Under the pieces are notes generated by a model. The model had not been told where the DNA came from and searched no databases. It saw only the letters and a list, made by a program, of their open reading frames with translations. DNA of 64,000 bases, taken from the NCBI GenBank assembly GCA_014763895.1, contig JACXUM010000010.1, forward strand, positions 27,663 to 91,662. The letters run 5' to 3'. Origin of the DNA: Campylobacterales bacterium (GTDB lineage Bacteria > Campylobacterota > Campylobacteria > Campylobacterales > Sulfurovaceae). This document shows positions 51,110 to 60,654 of this stretch, one piece after another. A program made the translations under genes and the position numbers. Numbering within the stretch: position 1 is the first letter of the stretch; each line of letters begins with the position of its first letter.

Positions 51110-52807
51110 ATGAAACTCAAAGAACAGATCAACCACCTTATACAAGATGCTTTTGTAAAAGCAGGAATTGATGAAAAGCCTATCAGTGTAACTGAAGCGA
51201 CACAACCGCAATTTGGCGACTATCAGTTCAACGGTGCGATGGCTTTGGCTAAAAAACTTGGGATGAATCCAAGACAGATCGCACAAGAATTGGCAGGTCA
51301 TATCGAATTAGGCGGAATCATTACAAAAACACAGATCGCAGGCCCAGGGTTTATCAATCTTTGGCTAAATCCTTCATGGATAGCAACGGCCTGTGAAGCA
51401 GCATTTCATGATACAAGACTTGGGATTTCAAAAAACGAAAATCCACTTAAGGTGGTTGTAGATTATTCGGGTCCGAATATGGCAAAACAGATGCATGTCG
51501 GGCATTTGCGTTCTACGATTATCGGTGATACTTTAGCCAACCTTCTGGAGTTTCTCGGAGATGAAGTGATACGTCAAAATCATATCGGTGACTGGGGAAC
51601 ACAGTTTGGTATGCTGATTGCTTATCTTGAAGAGACAGGGAATGAGGGCAGTGCCCAGTTGTGTGACCTTGAACAGTTCTATAAAGAGGCCAAAGCACGT
51701 TTTGATGCAGATGAGGCATTTGCCAACAAAGCAAGAGAATATGTTGTGAAGATACAGAGCGGGGATCAGCATTGTCTGAATCTTTGGCAAAAATTCATCG
51801 ATAGCTCTTTGGGACACTGCGAAGAGGTCTACGGAAAACTTTGTGTGAAACTAACCAGAGAAGATGTCAAGGCTGAAAGCTTTTACAATGAAGACCTTCC
51901 GCAAGTGATCGAAGATCTTCTTGCACAGGGATTGCTAAAAGAGAGTGACGGGGCACAATGTGTCTTTTTGGAAGGAGAGGAGATCCCTGTCATTGTTCAA
52001 AAAGGGGGTGGCGGATATCTTTATGCGACTACCGATCTTGCAGCGCTTCGATATAGAGCCAATGTCCTGGGGGCAAAACGTATCTGTTATGTGGTAGATG
52101 CAAGACAGGGAGAACATTTCAAACAGGTATTCCAGGTTGCCAAAACATCGCATTTTGTTCCTGAAGATGTCAAACTTGAACATGTTGCGTTTGGGACGAT
52201 GATGGACAGAAGCGGTAAACCGTTCAAAACACGTGACGGGGGAACGGTAAAACTGATCGACTTGCTCGAGGAAGCTGTTGTCAGGGCAAAAGAGAGCATT
52301 AAAAATAAAGAAGGGATGAGTTTAGAAGAGATCGATGAATTGGCAAAGATCATCGGGATCGGTGCAGTCAAATATGCTGACCTTTCGATCAACCGTGAAT
52401 CAAATTATATTTTTGACTGGGATAAAATGCTGAGTCTGGAAGGGAATACTTCTCTTTATATGCAGTATGCTTATGCGAGAATTCAAAGTATCTTTAGACG
52501 TTTTGGCGGAGAGATAGAGGCGAATATTCAGATAAGTGATGAGTTGGAACATCGTTTGAGCGTAATGTTGCTGCGTTTTGAAGAAGTTCTTTTGAAAGCT
52601 GCACAGGATGCCGCTCCCAATCAGATCACGACTTATCTTTATGAGCTTGTAGGACTTTTCATGCGTTTTTATGAACAAAATCCGATACTCAAAGAAGATG
52701 TTTCCAAAGAACTTCAAATGAGTCGTTTGGCACTTTCTGCTTTGGTAGCAAGGACGATCAAGGAAGGTTTAGAGATCCTTGGTATAGAGGTTGTTAATAA
52801 AATTTAA
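51110..52807 (+). CDS. argS: Arginyl-tRNA synthetase
   Basis: 565 residues from an ATG at 51110. The class I HIGH-type motif HVGHLRSTIIGD is near residue 130, and the MDRSGKPFKTRDGGTVKL region carries the SK(P) signature. The N-terminal ArgS additional domain (TQPQFGDYQFNGAM) and the C-terminal anticodon-binding DALR domain (YAYARIQSIFRRFG) are present. It charges tRNA-Arg, including the GCG isoacceptor 2 kb upstream. A small membrane protein gene follows after 14 bases. Confidence 0.96.
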   Translation: MKLKEQINHLIQDAFVKAGIDEKPISVTEATQPQFGDYQFNGAMALAKKLGMNPRQIAQELAGHIELGGIITKTQIAGPGFINLWLNPSWIATACEAAFHDTRLGISKNENPLKVVVDYSGPNMAKQMHVGHLRSTIIGDTLANLLEFLGDEVIRQNHIGDWGTQFGMLIAYLEETGNEGSAQLCDLEQFYKEAKARFDADEAFANKAREYVVKIQSGDQHCLNLWQKFIDSSLGHCEEVYGKLCVKLTREDVKAESFYNEDLPQVIEDLLAQGLLKESDGAQCVFLEGEEIPVIVQKGGGGYLYATTDLAALRYRANVLGAKRICYVVDARQGEHFKQVFQVAKTSHFVPEDVKLEHVAFGTMMDRSGKPFKTRDGGTVKLIDLLEEAVVRAKESIKNKEGMSLEEIDELAKIIGIGAVKYADLSINRESNYIFDWDKMLSLEGNTSLYMQYAYARIQSIFRRFGGEIEANIQISDELEHRLSVMLLRFEEVLLKAAQDAAPNQITTYLYELVGLFMRFYEQNPILKEDVSKELQMSRLALSALVARTIKEGLEILGIEVVNKI

Positions 52808-52821
52808 AAAAGAGCCTATTG

Positions 52822-53163
52822 ATGAAAGCATTACTCGTTTTTGCAATTCTTGCAACCTTTGCCGTTATGATCGTAAAATATAGAAAGAGCAGGGATGCCA
52901 AATCCTTGTTGATTGCGTTTGGAAGTTTTGTTTTTATCCTTGCATTGGCAATGATAGGGAATGTCACAAGATCAATCATCCCTCTTTTTTTAGCCCATAT
53001 GGTTTTGATCATTTTTGCATGGACAGGTGTATTGATCTATCTTTTTAAAAATAGATATTATTGGTGGATGATAGTTTCGCCTCTTTTGACTATCGGTTTG
53101 TTTTTACTGTTGGAATTAATGGAAGGATCTGCACATGAGGAACTCCTCATGCATCAGGGGTGA
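52822..53163 (+). CDS. Small integral membrane protein, unknown
   Basis: 113 residues from an ATG at 52822. Three or four membrane helices are visible: ALLVFAILATFAVMIV, SLLIAFGSFVFILALAMIG, IPLFLAHMVLIIFAWTGVLI and WWMIVSPLLTIGLFLLLELM. A short His-containing tail (EGSAHEELLMHQG) ends it. I do not recognise a family. It follows argS by 14 bases and is convergent with the NadD-RsfS gene 3 bases away. Probably transcribed with argS. Confidence 0.7.
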   Translation: MKALLVFAILATFAVMIVKYRKSRDAKSLLIAFGSFVFILALAMIGNVTRSIIPLFLAHMVLIIFAWTGVLIYLFKNRYYWWMIVSPLLTIGLFLLLELMEGSAHEELLMHQG

Positions 53164-53166
53164 ATT

Positions 53167-53508
53167 TTATTGCTTTTTCTTTGCAGCAGTGGTAAGTTCG
53201 TTTAAAAAAGTTTCTAGCGAATAGCGTTGTCTATATTCCGGGATCATGATATGGATGAGGATATCCCCTAGATCAATAACTGCCCATTCATCGCTGATGT
53301 CGCTTGAAAGAAATGTTTCACCTTTTGGTTTGAGTTCTATCTTCAGATAATCAAAAAGTGCCTGGGTATGTTTTCCGTTGAGAGAATTGGCAATCACGAC
53401 GCGTTTTGCGATATAATCTGCATTTTCAAGGTTGAATACCTCAATCTCTTCTGCTTTTTTTTCATCCAGCAATTTTACGATATTGTCTATACGTTCTTCG
53501 ATTGTCAT
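53167..53508 (-). other. Possible internal translation start giving free RsfS
   Basis: ATG at 53508 (reverse strand) in frame within the NadD-RsfS gene, preceded by ACAAGGACAACAATTT, a good ribosome site with 9-base spacing. Would give a 113-residue RsfS, the normal size of the stand-alone protein. Confidence 0.5.
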
Positions 53509-54072
53509 AAATTGTTGTCCTTGTAATAATTTTTCAACAGATGATGCGATCTTTTTATCAACATTTTTAAGCTGTCCCGTATTGCGAATATGGGAAGAGC
53601 TTATCGGAGTATCGATCTTTAGAATCTGCCATTTTTTGAGCATCTGCGTTTTTAAATGACTGCCTTGACGTGTTGCGATCACCCAAATGATCTCTTCATT
53701 GAGCCACTCAAATTCATGCCACTTTGTCAATGTTGACAAGTTGTCAGCGCCGATGATCAAGTACTTGACATCATACTGTTGTTTAAAATGTTTTACCGTC
53801 TGAGAGGTTTTGGTGCTTTTCCCTTGCGCGATCTCATAGTCATCCACTTCTACTTTCTCAATGTCGCCAAAGAGTGTATGACACCATTTGAGCCTGAGCC
53901 CAGCAGGGGCTAACGAAGAATCTTTAAAAGGGTTGAGATATGCCGGGATAACCAACAGCTTGTCTATATCAAGAGAATGTACGGCTTCTTCTACAATGGC
54001 CTGATGACCCATATGTGGTGGATCAAAACTCCCCCCGAAGATCGCAACAGTCGGCTTTCTCTCTTTAACCAA
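53167..54072 (-). CDS. NadD-RsfS fusion: NaMN adenylyltransferase plus ribosome silencing factor
   Basis: 301 residues in one uninterrupted frame. Residues 1-188 are NadD (makes nicotinate adenine dinucleotide): FGGSFDPPHMGHQ with the nucleotidyltransferase HxGH, VIPAYLNPFKDSS and DTPISSSHIRN. Residues 189-301 are a whole RsfS/Iojap domain (ENADYIAKRVVIANSLNGKH; DEWAVIDLGDILIHIM). RsfS silences ribosomes by binding L14 of the large subunit. An internal ATG at 53508 has AAGGA nine bases upstream, so free RsfS may also be made. In Campylobacter the two are separate neighbouring genes. The fusion is clear in sequence. Confidence 0.88.
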   Translation of the reverse strand: MVKERKPTVAIFGGSFDPPHMGHQAIVEEAVHSLDIDKLLVIPAYLNPFKDSSLAPAGLRLKWCHTLFGDIEKVEVDDYEIAQGKSTKTSQTVKHFKQQYDVKYLIIGADNLSTLTKWHEFEWLNEEIIWVIATRQGSHLKTQMLKKWQILKIDTPISSSHIRNTGQLKNVDKKIASSVEKLLQGQQFMTIEERIDNIVKLLDEKKAEEIEVFNLENADYIAKRVVIANSLNGKHTQALFDYLKIELKPKGETFLSSDISDEWAVIDLGDILIHIMIPEYRQRYSLETFLNELTTAAKKKQ

Positions 54073-54091
54073 ATAATAACCTCAATTAGTG

Positions 54092-54097
54092 TAAAAT
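54092..54097 (+). promoter_or_regulatory. Promoter -10 for the gap-pgk-tpi operon
   Basis: TAAAAT in a T/A-rich context, 31 bases before the gap ATG at 54128; AAGG lies just before the start. Confidence 0.45.
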
Positions 54098-54127
54098 TGC
54101 ATAATTTTAGCATAATAAGGTACAAAG

Positions 54128-55123
54128 ATGGCTGTAAAAGTAGCGATTAATGGATTGGGTAGAATCGGCAGATGTGTGGCACGCATTATCGCCGATAGAG
54201 ATGATATCGAACTGGTTGCAGTGAACGCAAGCGGTGCACCTGAAATGTTGGAATACAATGTCAAATACGACAGCGTGCACGGAACGCGCAAGGATGTGAG
54301 CGTATGCGAGGGATATTTGCATATCGGTAAAGATAAAGCCAAGATACTCTCAGAGCGTGATCCGGCAAAACTTGATTTTGCCGCATACGGGGCAGAGGCT
54401 GTTCTTGAGTGTACAGGAGCATTTTTGACACAGGAGAGTGTACAGGCTTATTTGGATAACGGTGTGAAGAAAGTGGTATTCTCAGCCCCCGCCAAGGATG
54501 ATACCCCTACGTTTGTGATCGGTGCGAATGAGGCATCGTATGCAGGTGAGCCGATTGTTTCAAATGCAAGCTGTACCACCAATGGCCTTGCTCCGGTTGC
54601 AAAGGTACTTGATGATGCATTCGGGATCGAAAAAGGGTTGATGACAACGATCCACTCTTATACTTCATCTCAACCGATTTTGGATGCCAAGCACAAGAAA
54701 GATCCAAGAAAAGGGCGTGCGGGAGCGACCAACCTTGTCCCGACTACTACCGGAGCTGCAAAAGCCATTTCAAAAGTATTGCCAAATTTGGAAGGTAAAC
54801 TCAACGGTCAGGCGATCCGTGTACCGACTGCCGATGTATCGATGGTTGACTTGACAGTAACATTAAATAAAAAAGTAACATTGGATGAGGTTAAAGCGGC
54901 ATTTAAAGCAGCAAGTGAAGGATCCCACAAAGGTATACTCGGCGTAGATGAAGAGTATAGAGTTTCCCAGGACTTTGTCGGGGAGGAACTAAGCAGCGTT
55001 GTTCCTTTGGATACGATCCAGGTGATAGGGGACAATATGGTGAAAGTGCTTTCCTGGTATGACAATGAGTGGGGATACTCTTGTCGCCTGGTAGATATGG
55101 CAGTTCATGTGAGTAAAAAGTAG
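54128..55123 (+). CDS. gapA: Glyceraldehyde-3-phosphate dehydrogenase
   Basis: 331 residues. Rossmann NAD site INGLGRIGR near residue 8, catalytic Cys in SNASCTTNGLAPV and His in TTIHSYTSSQ, then substrate-binding TGAAKA and the C-terminal WYDNEWGYSCRLVD. In an autotroph it works mainly in gluconeogenesis. Asp-32-equivalent region VAVNASGAPEM lacks the usual Asp after the second strand (Asn-Ala-Ser here), so NADP use is possible. First gene of a glycolysis/gluconeogenesis cluster with pgk and tpiA. Confidence 0.95.
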   Translation: MAVKVAINGLGRIGRCVARIIADRDDIELVAVNASGAPEMLEYNVKYDSVHGTRKDVSVCEGYLHIGKDKAKILSERDPAKLDFAAYGAEAVLECTGAFLTQESVQAYLDNGVKKVVFSAPAKDDTPTFVIGANEASYAGEPIVSNASCTTNGLAPVAKVLDDAFGIEKGLMTTIHSYTSSQPILDAKHKKDPRKGRAGATNLVPTTTGAAKAISKVLPNLEGKLNGQAIRVPTADVSMVDLTVTLNKKVTLDEVKAAFKAASEGSHKGILGVDEEYRVSQDFVGEELSSVVPLDTIQVIGDNMVKVLSWYDNEWGYSCRLVDMAVHVSKK

Positions 55124-55135
55124 GGAGAAGCAAAA

Positions 55136-56326
55136 GTGAAAACGATTAAAGATCTCAAGATTGACGGGAAAAGAGTTTTTATACGATGTGATTTTAATGT
55201 GCCAAAAGATGAATTTGGCAATATTACCGATGACAGACGTATCCGTTCGGCACTTCAGACGATCCGTTACTGCATTGACAGAGACTGTAAGATCATCCTT
55301 GCATCGCATTATGAGCGTCCCCAACCGGGTCAATATGAAGAGAAATTCTCATTGGCACCAGTTGCAAAAAGACTGCATACGCTTTTGAAGATCAAGAATG
55401 AAATTTATATGGCCAACGATGTTGTAGGAACAGATGCCCAGGAAAAAGCTGCCAAAATGGGAGCTGGGGATATTCTTTTGCTTGAAAACCTTCGCTATGA
55501 GGCAGGTGAAACAAAAGATGACGAAGCATTTGCAAAACAGTTAGCCGATCTTGCCGACTTTTATGTGAATGATGCCTTCGGGGCCTGCCATAGAAAACAT
55601 GCCTCTATCCATGCGATCACGAAGTTTTTTGATCAAGACCATAAAGCAGTCGGTTTCCTGATGGAAAAAGAGATCACATTCTTCTCAAAAGTGATCGAAC
55701 ATCCGATCAGGCCGTTTGTCGCTGTTGTAGGCGGAAGCAAAGTATCCGGTAAACTACAGGCGTTAACAAATCTGCTAAACAAAGTCGATAAAGTGATTAT
55801 CGGTGGGGGAATGGCCTTTACGTTCCTTAAAGCACAAGGTTACGAAGTGGGCAACTCGTTGGTAGAGGACGATTTGATCGATGAAGCCAAAGAGATCATG
55901 GTAAAGGCCAAAGAGATGGATATCAAATTCTATCTACCTGTCGATGTTGTGGTTGCACCTGAATTTTCTGAAAATACGACCGTAAAATTCCTGCCTATCC
56001 AAGAGATTCCAAAAGGCTGGATGGGCCTTGATATAGGGCCGGCAAGTTCAAGATTGTTCCGCGAAGCGCTCAATGATGCTCAAACAATTATCTGGAACGG
56101 CCCTATGGGCGTCTACGAGATGGATCGTTTCTCCAAAGGAAGTATCGATATGTCACATCATATTGCACAATCGCATTCTACAACGATCGTTGGAGGCGGC
56201 GATACGGCGGATGTGGTCAATAAGGCTGGCGATGCGGATGAAATGACATTTGTCAGTACAGGCGGAGGTGCCAGCCTGAAATTGATCGAAGGAGAAGAAC
56301 TCCCGGGACTTGAAGCATTAAGATAG
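55136..56326 (+). CDS. pgk: Phosphoglycerate kinase
   Basis: 396 residues starting at GTG 55136 with GGGAG upstream. The N-terminal [12 protein letters not shown], the hinge, the nucleotide site [10 protein letters not shown] and the C-terminal [14 protein letters not shown] with [10 protein letters not shown] are all family hallmarks. It interconverts 1,3-bisphosphoglycerate and 3-phosphoglycerate. Twelve bases after gapA and followed by tpiA; one operon. Confidence 0.97.
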   Translation: MKTIKDLKIDGKRVFIRCDFNVPKDEFGNITDDRRIRSALQTIRYCIDRDCKIILASHYERPQPGQYEEKFSLAPVAKRLHTLLKIKNEIYMANDVVGTDAQEKAAKMGAGDILLLENLRYEAGETKDDEAFAKQLADLADFYVNDAFGACHRKHASIHAITKFFDQDHKAVGFLMEKEITFFSKVIEHPIRPFVAVVGGSKVSGKLQALTNLLNKVDKVIIGGGMAFTFLKAQGYEVGNSLVEDDLIDEAKEIMVKAKEMDIKFYLPVDVVVAPEFSENTTVKFLPIQEIPKGWMGLDIGPASSRLFREALNDAQTIIWNGPMGVYEMDRFSKGSIDMSHHIAQSHSTTIVGGGDTADVVNKAGDADEMTFVSTGGGASLKLIEGEELPGLEALR

Positions 56327-56359
56327 GCTTGAAATCAGAATGTTACACAAAGGGGAGAG

Positions 56360-57049
56360 ATGATCTTTGCAGCCAATTTTAAAACCAACCATACCAGAGC
56401 TTCTACCAGGTTGTATACCGAGAAGCTCCGGTCAGGTATAGCCGCAAAGCATGCAGATGACAAAATTTATATTTTCCCTCCTGCAACGGCCTTGGATCGT
56501 TTTGAAGGGGATTTTACCATTGGTGCTCAGAATGCCTATATGGCACAAAACGGTGCCTTTACGGGCGAGATTGGGCTCGAACAGTTGGCTGAATTTGATA
56601 TCAGGACGATTTTAATCGGTCATAGTGAGAGAAGGGAATTTCTGGGAGAAGATCAGGAATTTATAGCAAAAAAATTTTCCTTTTTCCAATCTCAAGGTTT
56701 TGAGATTCTCTATTGTATCGGTGAACCGCTTGAGATCCGTGAACAGGGAGAACAGGCTGTTATAGAATTTTTGCTTTCCCAATTTGAAGGGATCGATATT
56801 TCCTATGATAAACTGATCATTGCATATGAGCCCATCTGGGCAATCGGAACCGGAAGGTCTGCAACAGTCAATGAAATAGCTACCACACATGAAGCACTTA
56901 AAAAAACCGTGCAAAAGCCTTTATTGTATGGCGGAAGCGTCAAGCTTGACAATATTAGAGAAATTATCCAGATACGCGGCGTGGATGGTGTATTGGTAGG
57001 AAGTGCTTCGCTGGATGTAGAGCAGTTTTCTAAAATGATTCTAAGTTGA
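56360..57049 (+). CDS. tpiA: Triosephosphate isomerase
   Basis: 229 residues, shorter than the usual ~250, as is common in this phylum. Catalytic Lys in AANFKTNHT, His in ILIGHSERREF, Glu in AYEPIWAIGTG and the phosphate loop YGGSV are all present. It starts at an ATG after GGGGAGAG. Last gene of the gap-pgk-tpi group; an 11-bp hairpin follows at 57087. Confidence 0.95.
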   Translation: MIFAANFKTNHTRASTRLYTEKLRSGIAAKHADDKIYIFPPATALDRFEGDFTIGAQNAYMAQNGAFTGEIGLEQLAEFDIRTILIGHSERREFLGEDQEFIAKKFSFFQSQGFEILYCIGEPLEIREQGEQAVIEFLLSQFEGIDISYDKLIIAYEPIWAIGTGRSATVNEIATTHEALKKTVQKPLLYGGSVKLDNIREIIQIRGVDGVLVGSASLDVEQFSKMILS

Positions 57050-57086
57050 ACAGTGAGATATATTTTATCTTTTTAAGTAAAGCATC

Positions 57087-57112
57087 TTCAATGAGCAATA
57101 CTGCTCATTGAA
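57087..57112. terminator. Hairpin between tpiA and nusA, possible bidirectional terminator
   Basis: TTCAATGAGCA and TGCTCATTGAA make an 11-bp stem with an ATAC loop in the convergent gap. No proper T-tract is seen on either side, so it may act as a Rho-dependent or weak terminator. Confidence 0.55.
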
Positions 57113-57121
57113 TCAAGAGAT

Positions 57122-58252
57122 TTATTTGAACAAGTCTGCCAAAGCACTTGTATCGGTTGTTTTTTCCGCTTCGTGATCTGCCCCGCTCTCTGGCTGTCTC
57201 TCTGCTATTCCGGCTACTTCATTCAGCTCGATATTATACCCTGTCAGCATCGATGCCAAACGGATATTGATACCGCTTTTCCCTATCGCTTTTGCTTTTT
57301 GGTCGGAGGTAATATTGATCATCGCTTTTTTGTTTGCTTGATCTACTTTAATGCTTTGAGTGATCGCAGGGCTAAGTGCACGTGTGATAAAGATCTCAGG
57401 GATTGGAGAGTATTCGATACAATCGATATTCTCCCCGTTGAGTTCATCGCTGACAGCATTGATCCGAACCCCTTTAACCCCTACCGCAGCACCGATAGGA
57501 TCAACATTGCTTTGATCAGTTTTAAGCGCGATTTTGGCTCTTTCTCCAGGAATTCTTGCCGCACCTACGATCTCAACGACACCGTCAGCAATTTCAGGTA
57601 CTTCTCTGGCCATCAGCTGTTCTAAAAATTTTGGAGAGGTTCTGGTTAGCTCAAGGAACAATCCGTGATGAGGGTCAACACTGACATAACGAAGCAAGGC
57701 TTTGATCGTATCTCCCCGTTTAAACTTCTCTCCTTTGATTCGGTTTCTGAGCGTTAGGATACCTTTAAGCTCACCGATCTCGACATAGGTATTGTCCTCT
57801 GCATCGATACGGTTGACGATCCCTATCATGATCGTTCCGATCTGTTCTTTGTATTTTTCGAAAAGGTCTTGTTCGATACGTCTTTGGACATGGTATTCAA
57901 GTTCTCTAAAAAGGTTTGCTGATGCCGTACGCCCGAACTGTTCAAGGATAAACTCTTCTTTAAGCTGGTCTCCCAGTTCGATAGAGTCATCGAAATCCTT
58001 CGCTTCGCTTAGTGAAATATAACTGTCAGGCATTTCGCTTAAACGCTCATCATCATCTTTAACAACAGTAATAACTTTATTGATACTATAGGTTCTTGAA
58101 GTCGGATTGATGACTACTTCAAAGGTACTGCTTTGGCTGGTAAGTTTTTTGGCCGTATTGATCAAAGCTTCTTGGAATGCTTCGATTGCATGCTCTTTGG
58201 TAATATTTTTTTCATGAGCTATAGCTTCTATAATGTCTACGATTTTTTCCAT
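57122..58252 (-). CDS. nusA: Transcription termination/antitermination factor NusA
   Basis: 376 residues from an ATG at 58252 (MEKIVDIIEAIAH). An N-terminal RNAP-binding domain, then S1 (residues about 135-200, FKRGDTIKALLRYVSVDP), KH1 (VGVKGVRINAVSDELNGENI) and KH2 (KAIGKSGINIRLASMLTGY) follow in the usual order. It ends without the C-terminal acidic repeats of E. coli NusA (495 residues), as expected in this phylum. It modulates pausing and termination. Its own promoter lies at 58350. Confidence 0.95.
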   Translation of the reverse strand: MEKIVDIIEAIAHEKNITKEHAIEAFQEALINTAKKLTSQSSTFEVVINPTSRTYSINKVITVVKDDDERLSEMPDSYISLSEAKDFDDSIELGDQLKEEFILEQFGRTASANLFRELEYHVQRRIEQDLFEKYKEQIGTIMIGIVNRIDAEDNTYVEIGELKGILTLRNRIKGEKFKRGDTIKALLRYVSVDPHHGLFLELTRTSPKFLEQLMAREVPEIADGVVEIVGAARIPGERAKIALKTDQSNVDPIGAAVGVKGVRINAVSDELNGENIDCIEYSPIPEIFITRALSPAITQSIKVDQANKKAMINITSDQKAKAIGKSGINIRLASMLTGYNIELNEVAGIAERQPESGADHEAEKTTDTSALADLFK

Positions 58253-58349
58253 AGTAAAATCCCTTTTAATTATTTTCAATCTTACCGCTACAAGAGGTAA
58301 CATAACACTGTTAAGAACATCTAGGAAGTGGTGATTTTTGTAGATTCTT

Positions 58350-58389
58350 ATTATAGCTCATCCAACCTTTACAGAAAATAAAGTATAAT
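58350..58389. promoter_or_regulatory. Divergent promoters for nusA and the HP0268-like gene
   Basis: TATAAT reads leftward at 58350-58355 for nusA (leader about 90 bases). TATAAT reads rightward at 58384-58389, 43 bases before the HP0268-like ATG. Confidence 0.6.
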
Positions 58390-58431
58390 AAGACCAAATC
58401 ACATGCATGAAATTATAAAGAAGGAATATAG

Positions 58432-58671
58432 ATGAAACTTAAACTTGCTAGAACCACCTTGAAAGCAAAACCTAAGATCATTGAGATAAGCAAAATAGAA
58501 GAAGAACTAGCAGATAAATCTATATTTTATTTTGATAAAGACAATACGCACAAAGAGCTTAAAGAATTGATCGAATATTTTGAAGAAAAAGGTTACAGCG
58601 TTTATATGCGTGAAGTAAAATACGGATTGGATGACAACGAGTATATCTATGAAGTGCACATTATCCAATAG
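58432..58671 (+). CDS. Small HP0268-like protein
   Basis: 79 residues. The pattern MKLKLARTTLKAK, DKSIFYFDKDNTHKEL, KGYSVYMREVKYG and YEVHIIQ fits, from memory, the Helicobacter pylori HP0268 family, which also lies directly before miaB. That protein has been reported to have nicking endonuclease and ribonuclease activity; whether this one does is unknown. No membrane segment or Cys is present. It starts at an ATG after AAGGAATATAG and is followed by miaB 7 bases later. Confidence 0.65.
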   Translation: MKLKLARTTLKAKPKIIEISKIEEELADKSIFYFDKDNTHKELKELIEYFEEKGYSVYMREVKYGLDDNEYIYEVHIIQ

Positions 58672-58678
58672 GGATTAA

Positions 58679-59980
58679 ATGAGTAAAAAATTATTTATAG
58701 AGACGCTCGGTTGCGCAATGAATGTGCGTGACAGCGAGCATATGATCGCACAGCTCAATCAAAAAGAACCTTACGAACTTACCGATAAGATCGAAGATGC
58801 CGATCTGATCATTATCAATACCTGTAGTGTCAGAGAAAAACCCGTTGCAAAACTTTTTTCAGAGATTGGTGTATTTAACAAGCAAAAAAAACCAACAGCA
58901 AAAATCGGTGTTGCAGGATGTACCGCTTCGCATTTGGGTGAAGAGATCATCAAACGTGCCCCGTCGGTTGATTTTGTCCTTGGGGCACGTAACGTTTCCA
59001 AGATCACTGAAGTGGTCGATAAAAAGCATGCTGTAGAGATTGATATCGATTATGATGAAAGTACCTATGCATTTGGCGAATACCGGACGAATCCTTTTAA
59101 AGCGATGGTCAACATCTCTATCGGATGTGATAAATCCTGCACCTTTTGTATCGTACCTGCAACCAGAGGAGATGAGATCTCGATTCCTTCACGTCTGATC
59201 GTTGGGGAGATCACCAAAGCGGTTTTAGGCGGAGCTAAGGAGGTGATGCTTCTGGGGCAGAACGTGAACCATTACGGCAGACGTTTCAGCGATGTTAACG
59301 AGGAAGCCTGTGATTTTACGGGGCTTTTGCAAAAGATATCCAAGATAGAGGGATTGGAGCGCATCCGTTTCACCTCTCCCCATCCTTTGCATATGGATGA
59401 TGCGTTTTTGGAAGAGTTTGCATCCAATCCGAAGATTTGCAAGCAGATACATGTTCCGCTACAAAGCGGGTCAACGGCACTGCTTAAAGCAATGAAAAGA
59501 GGGTACTCCAAGGAGTGGTTCCTCAACCGTTGCGAAAAGATCCGTACGCTCTGCCCGGAAGCAACGATCTCAACAGATATTATCGTCGGTTTTCCAGGGG
59601 AGAGCGATGAAGATTTTGAAGATACGATGGATGTCCTTGAAAAGGTCAGATTCGACCAGGTCTTTTCTTTCAAATATTCACCAAGGCCCCATACCGAAGC
59701 GGCTACCTTTGAAAACCAGGTAGATGAGAAGATCGCATCCCAAAGACTGACCAGATTGCAGGATAGACATATGCAGATGCTTTCAGAGATGATGGATGAG
59801 CAGCTAGGGAAAGAGCATTGGGTTTATTTTGATGAGCTCAAGCCTAACGGTAGGGTTGCAGGGCGAAGTGATGACGGGAAACTGGTTTTTGTAAAGGGGA
59901 GTGAAGAGTTGCTTGGAAAGATCAAAAAAGTAAGGATCACCCATACTTCAAGAGCTGCATTGGACGGTGAGCTCGTTTAA
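58679..59980 (+). CDS. miaB: tRNA-2-methylthio-N6-dimethylallyladenosine synthase
   Basis: 433 residues, radical-SAM methylthiotransferase acting after MiaA on A37 of tRNA. The N-terminal MTTase domain has its three Cys ([29 protein letters not shown]). The radical SAM motif is [15 protein letters not shown] near residue 147. A C-terminal TRAM domain ends the protein. Distinct from rimO (62877), which acts on ribosomal protein S12. The DUF374 gene follows after 3 bases. Confidence 0.97.
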   Translation: MSKKLFIETLGCAMNVRDSEHMIAQLNQKEPYELTDKIEDADLIIINTCSVREKPVAKLFSEIGVFNKQKKPTAKIGVAGCTASHLGEEIIKRAPSVDFVLGARNVSKITEVVDKKHAVEIDIDYDESTYAFGEYRTNPFKAMVNISIGCDKSCTFCIVPATRGDEISIPSRLIVGEITKAVLGGAKEVMLLGQNVNHYGRRFSDVNEEACDFTGLLQKISKIEGLERIRFTSPHPLHMDDAFLEEFASNPKICKQIHVPLQSGSTALLKAMKRGYSKEWFLNRCEKIRTLCPEATISTDIIVGFPGESDEDFEDTMDVLEKVRFDQVFSFKYSPRPHTEAATFENQVDEKIASQRLTRLQDRHMQMLSEMMDEQLGKEHWVYFDELKPNGRVAGRSDDGKLVFVKGSEELLGKIKKVRITHTSRAALDGELV

Positions 59981-59983
59981 ACG

Positions 59984-60604
59984 ATGAAGAAGGTTCTCAG
60001 AAGCATAGCCAAAGTCATCCTGCCCCCTTTGGGTTATGCTTTGATGCGATGTTTATGGTTCACTTCACGAAAATCGTTCCATATAGAAGGAGATATTATC
60101 CAGGATCAGTGCATAGTAGTCTGCTGGCATGGAGAATTGATGATGTCTCCACAGGCCTATCGCACTATCCATCGGACACAAAAAGCCTCCGGGATTATTT
60201 CCAGGCATTTTGACGGGGAGATGATCGCAAGGGTACTGGACTATTTTTCCGTCACTCCCTTGAGAGGATCAAGCAGTAAGGGGGCTACAAAGGTGCTGCT
60301 TGAAGCATTCAGGGCACTCAAAGAGGGTGATGATCTTCTGGTCACACCCGATGGCCCACGGGGTCCGCGTTACAAGATCGGTGACGGAGCACTTGCGTTG
60401 GCATTGAAAGCCGATATTCCTATCATGGCCATCAATTACCGTCCAAGTAGTTATTGGCAACTGGGTAGCTGGGATCGTTTTATCATTCCCAAACCTTTTT
60501 GTAAAATTGATTTTTATATTCAGTCACTCAGGGTTTCAGGAATGTCTATGGATGAAGCCAGGGCCTATCTTCAGGAACAAATGATGCGGTACGCATTACC
60601 TTAA
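59984..60604 (+). CDS. DUF374 lysophospholipid acyltransferase-like protein
   Basis: 206 residues. The patch VVCWHGELMMSPQA contains a conserved His, followed by SRHFDGEMIARVLDYF, RGSSSKGATKVLLEA and TPDGPRGPRYKIGDGALALA, all typical of DUF374. Such proteins resemble LpxL/PlsC acyltransferases and may acylate a lipid; function is not established. One hydrophobic segment is near the N-terminus. It is between miaB and xer; H. pylori has the same order (HP0269, HP0270) as I recall. Confidence 0.82.
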   Translation: MKKVLRSIAKVILPPLGYALMRCLWFTSRKSFHIEGDIIQDQCIVVCWHGELMMSPQAYRTIHRTQKASGIISRHFDGEMIARVLDYFSVTPLRGSSSKGATKVLLEAFRALKEGDDLLVTPDGPRGPRYKIGDGALALALKADIPIMAINYRPSSYWQLGSWDRFIIPKPFCKIDFYIQSLRVSGMSMDEARAYLQEQMMRYALP

Positions 60605-60642
60605 GAGCTTTTTATTTCAGGATGCGATGAAGTATTCTGTGA

Positions 60643-60648
60643 TATAGT
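60643..60648 (+). promoter_or_regulatory. Promoter-like -10 for the Xer gene
   Basis: TATAGT at 60643-60648, just 6 bases before the ATG at 60655, so transcripts would be leaderless or start within the ATGATG pair. Confidence 0.35.
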
Positions 60649-60654
60649 GGACAC

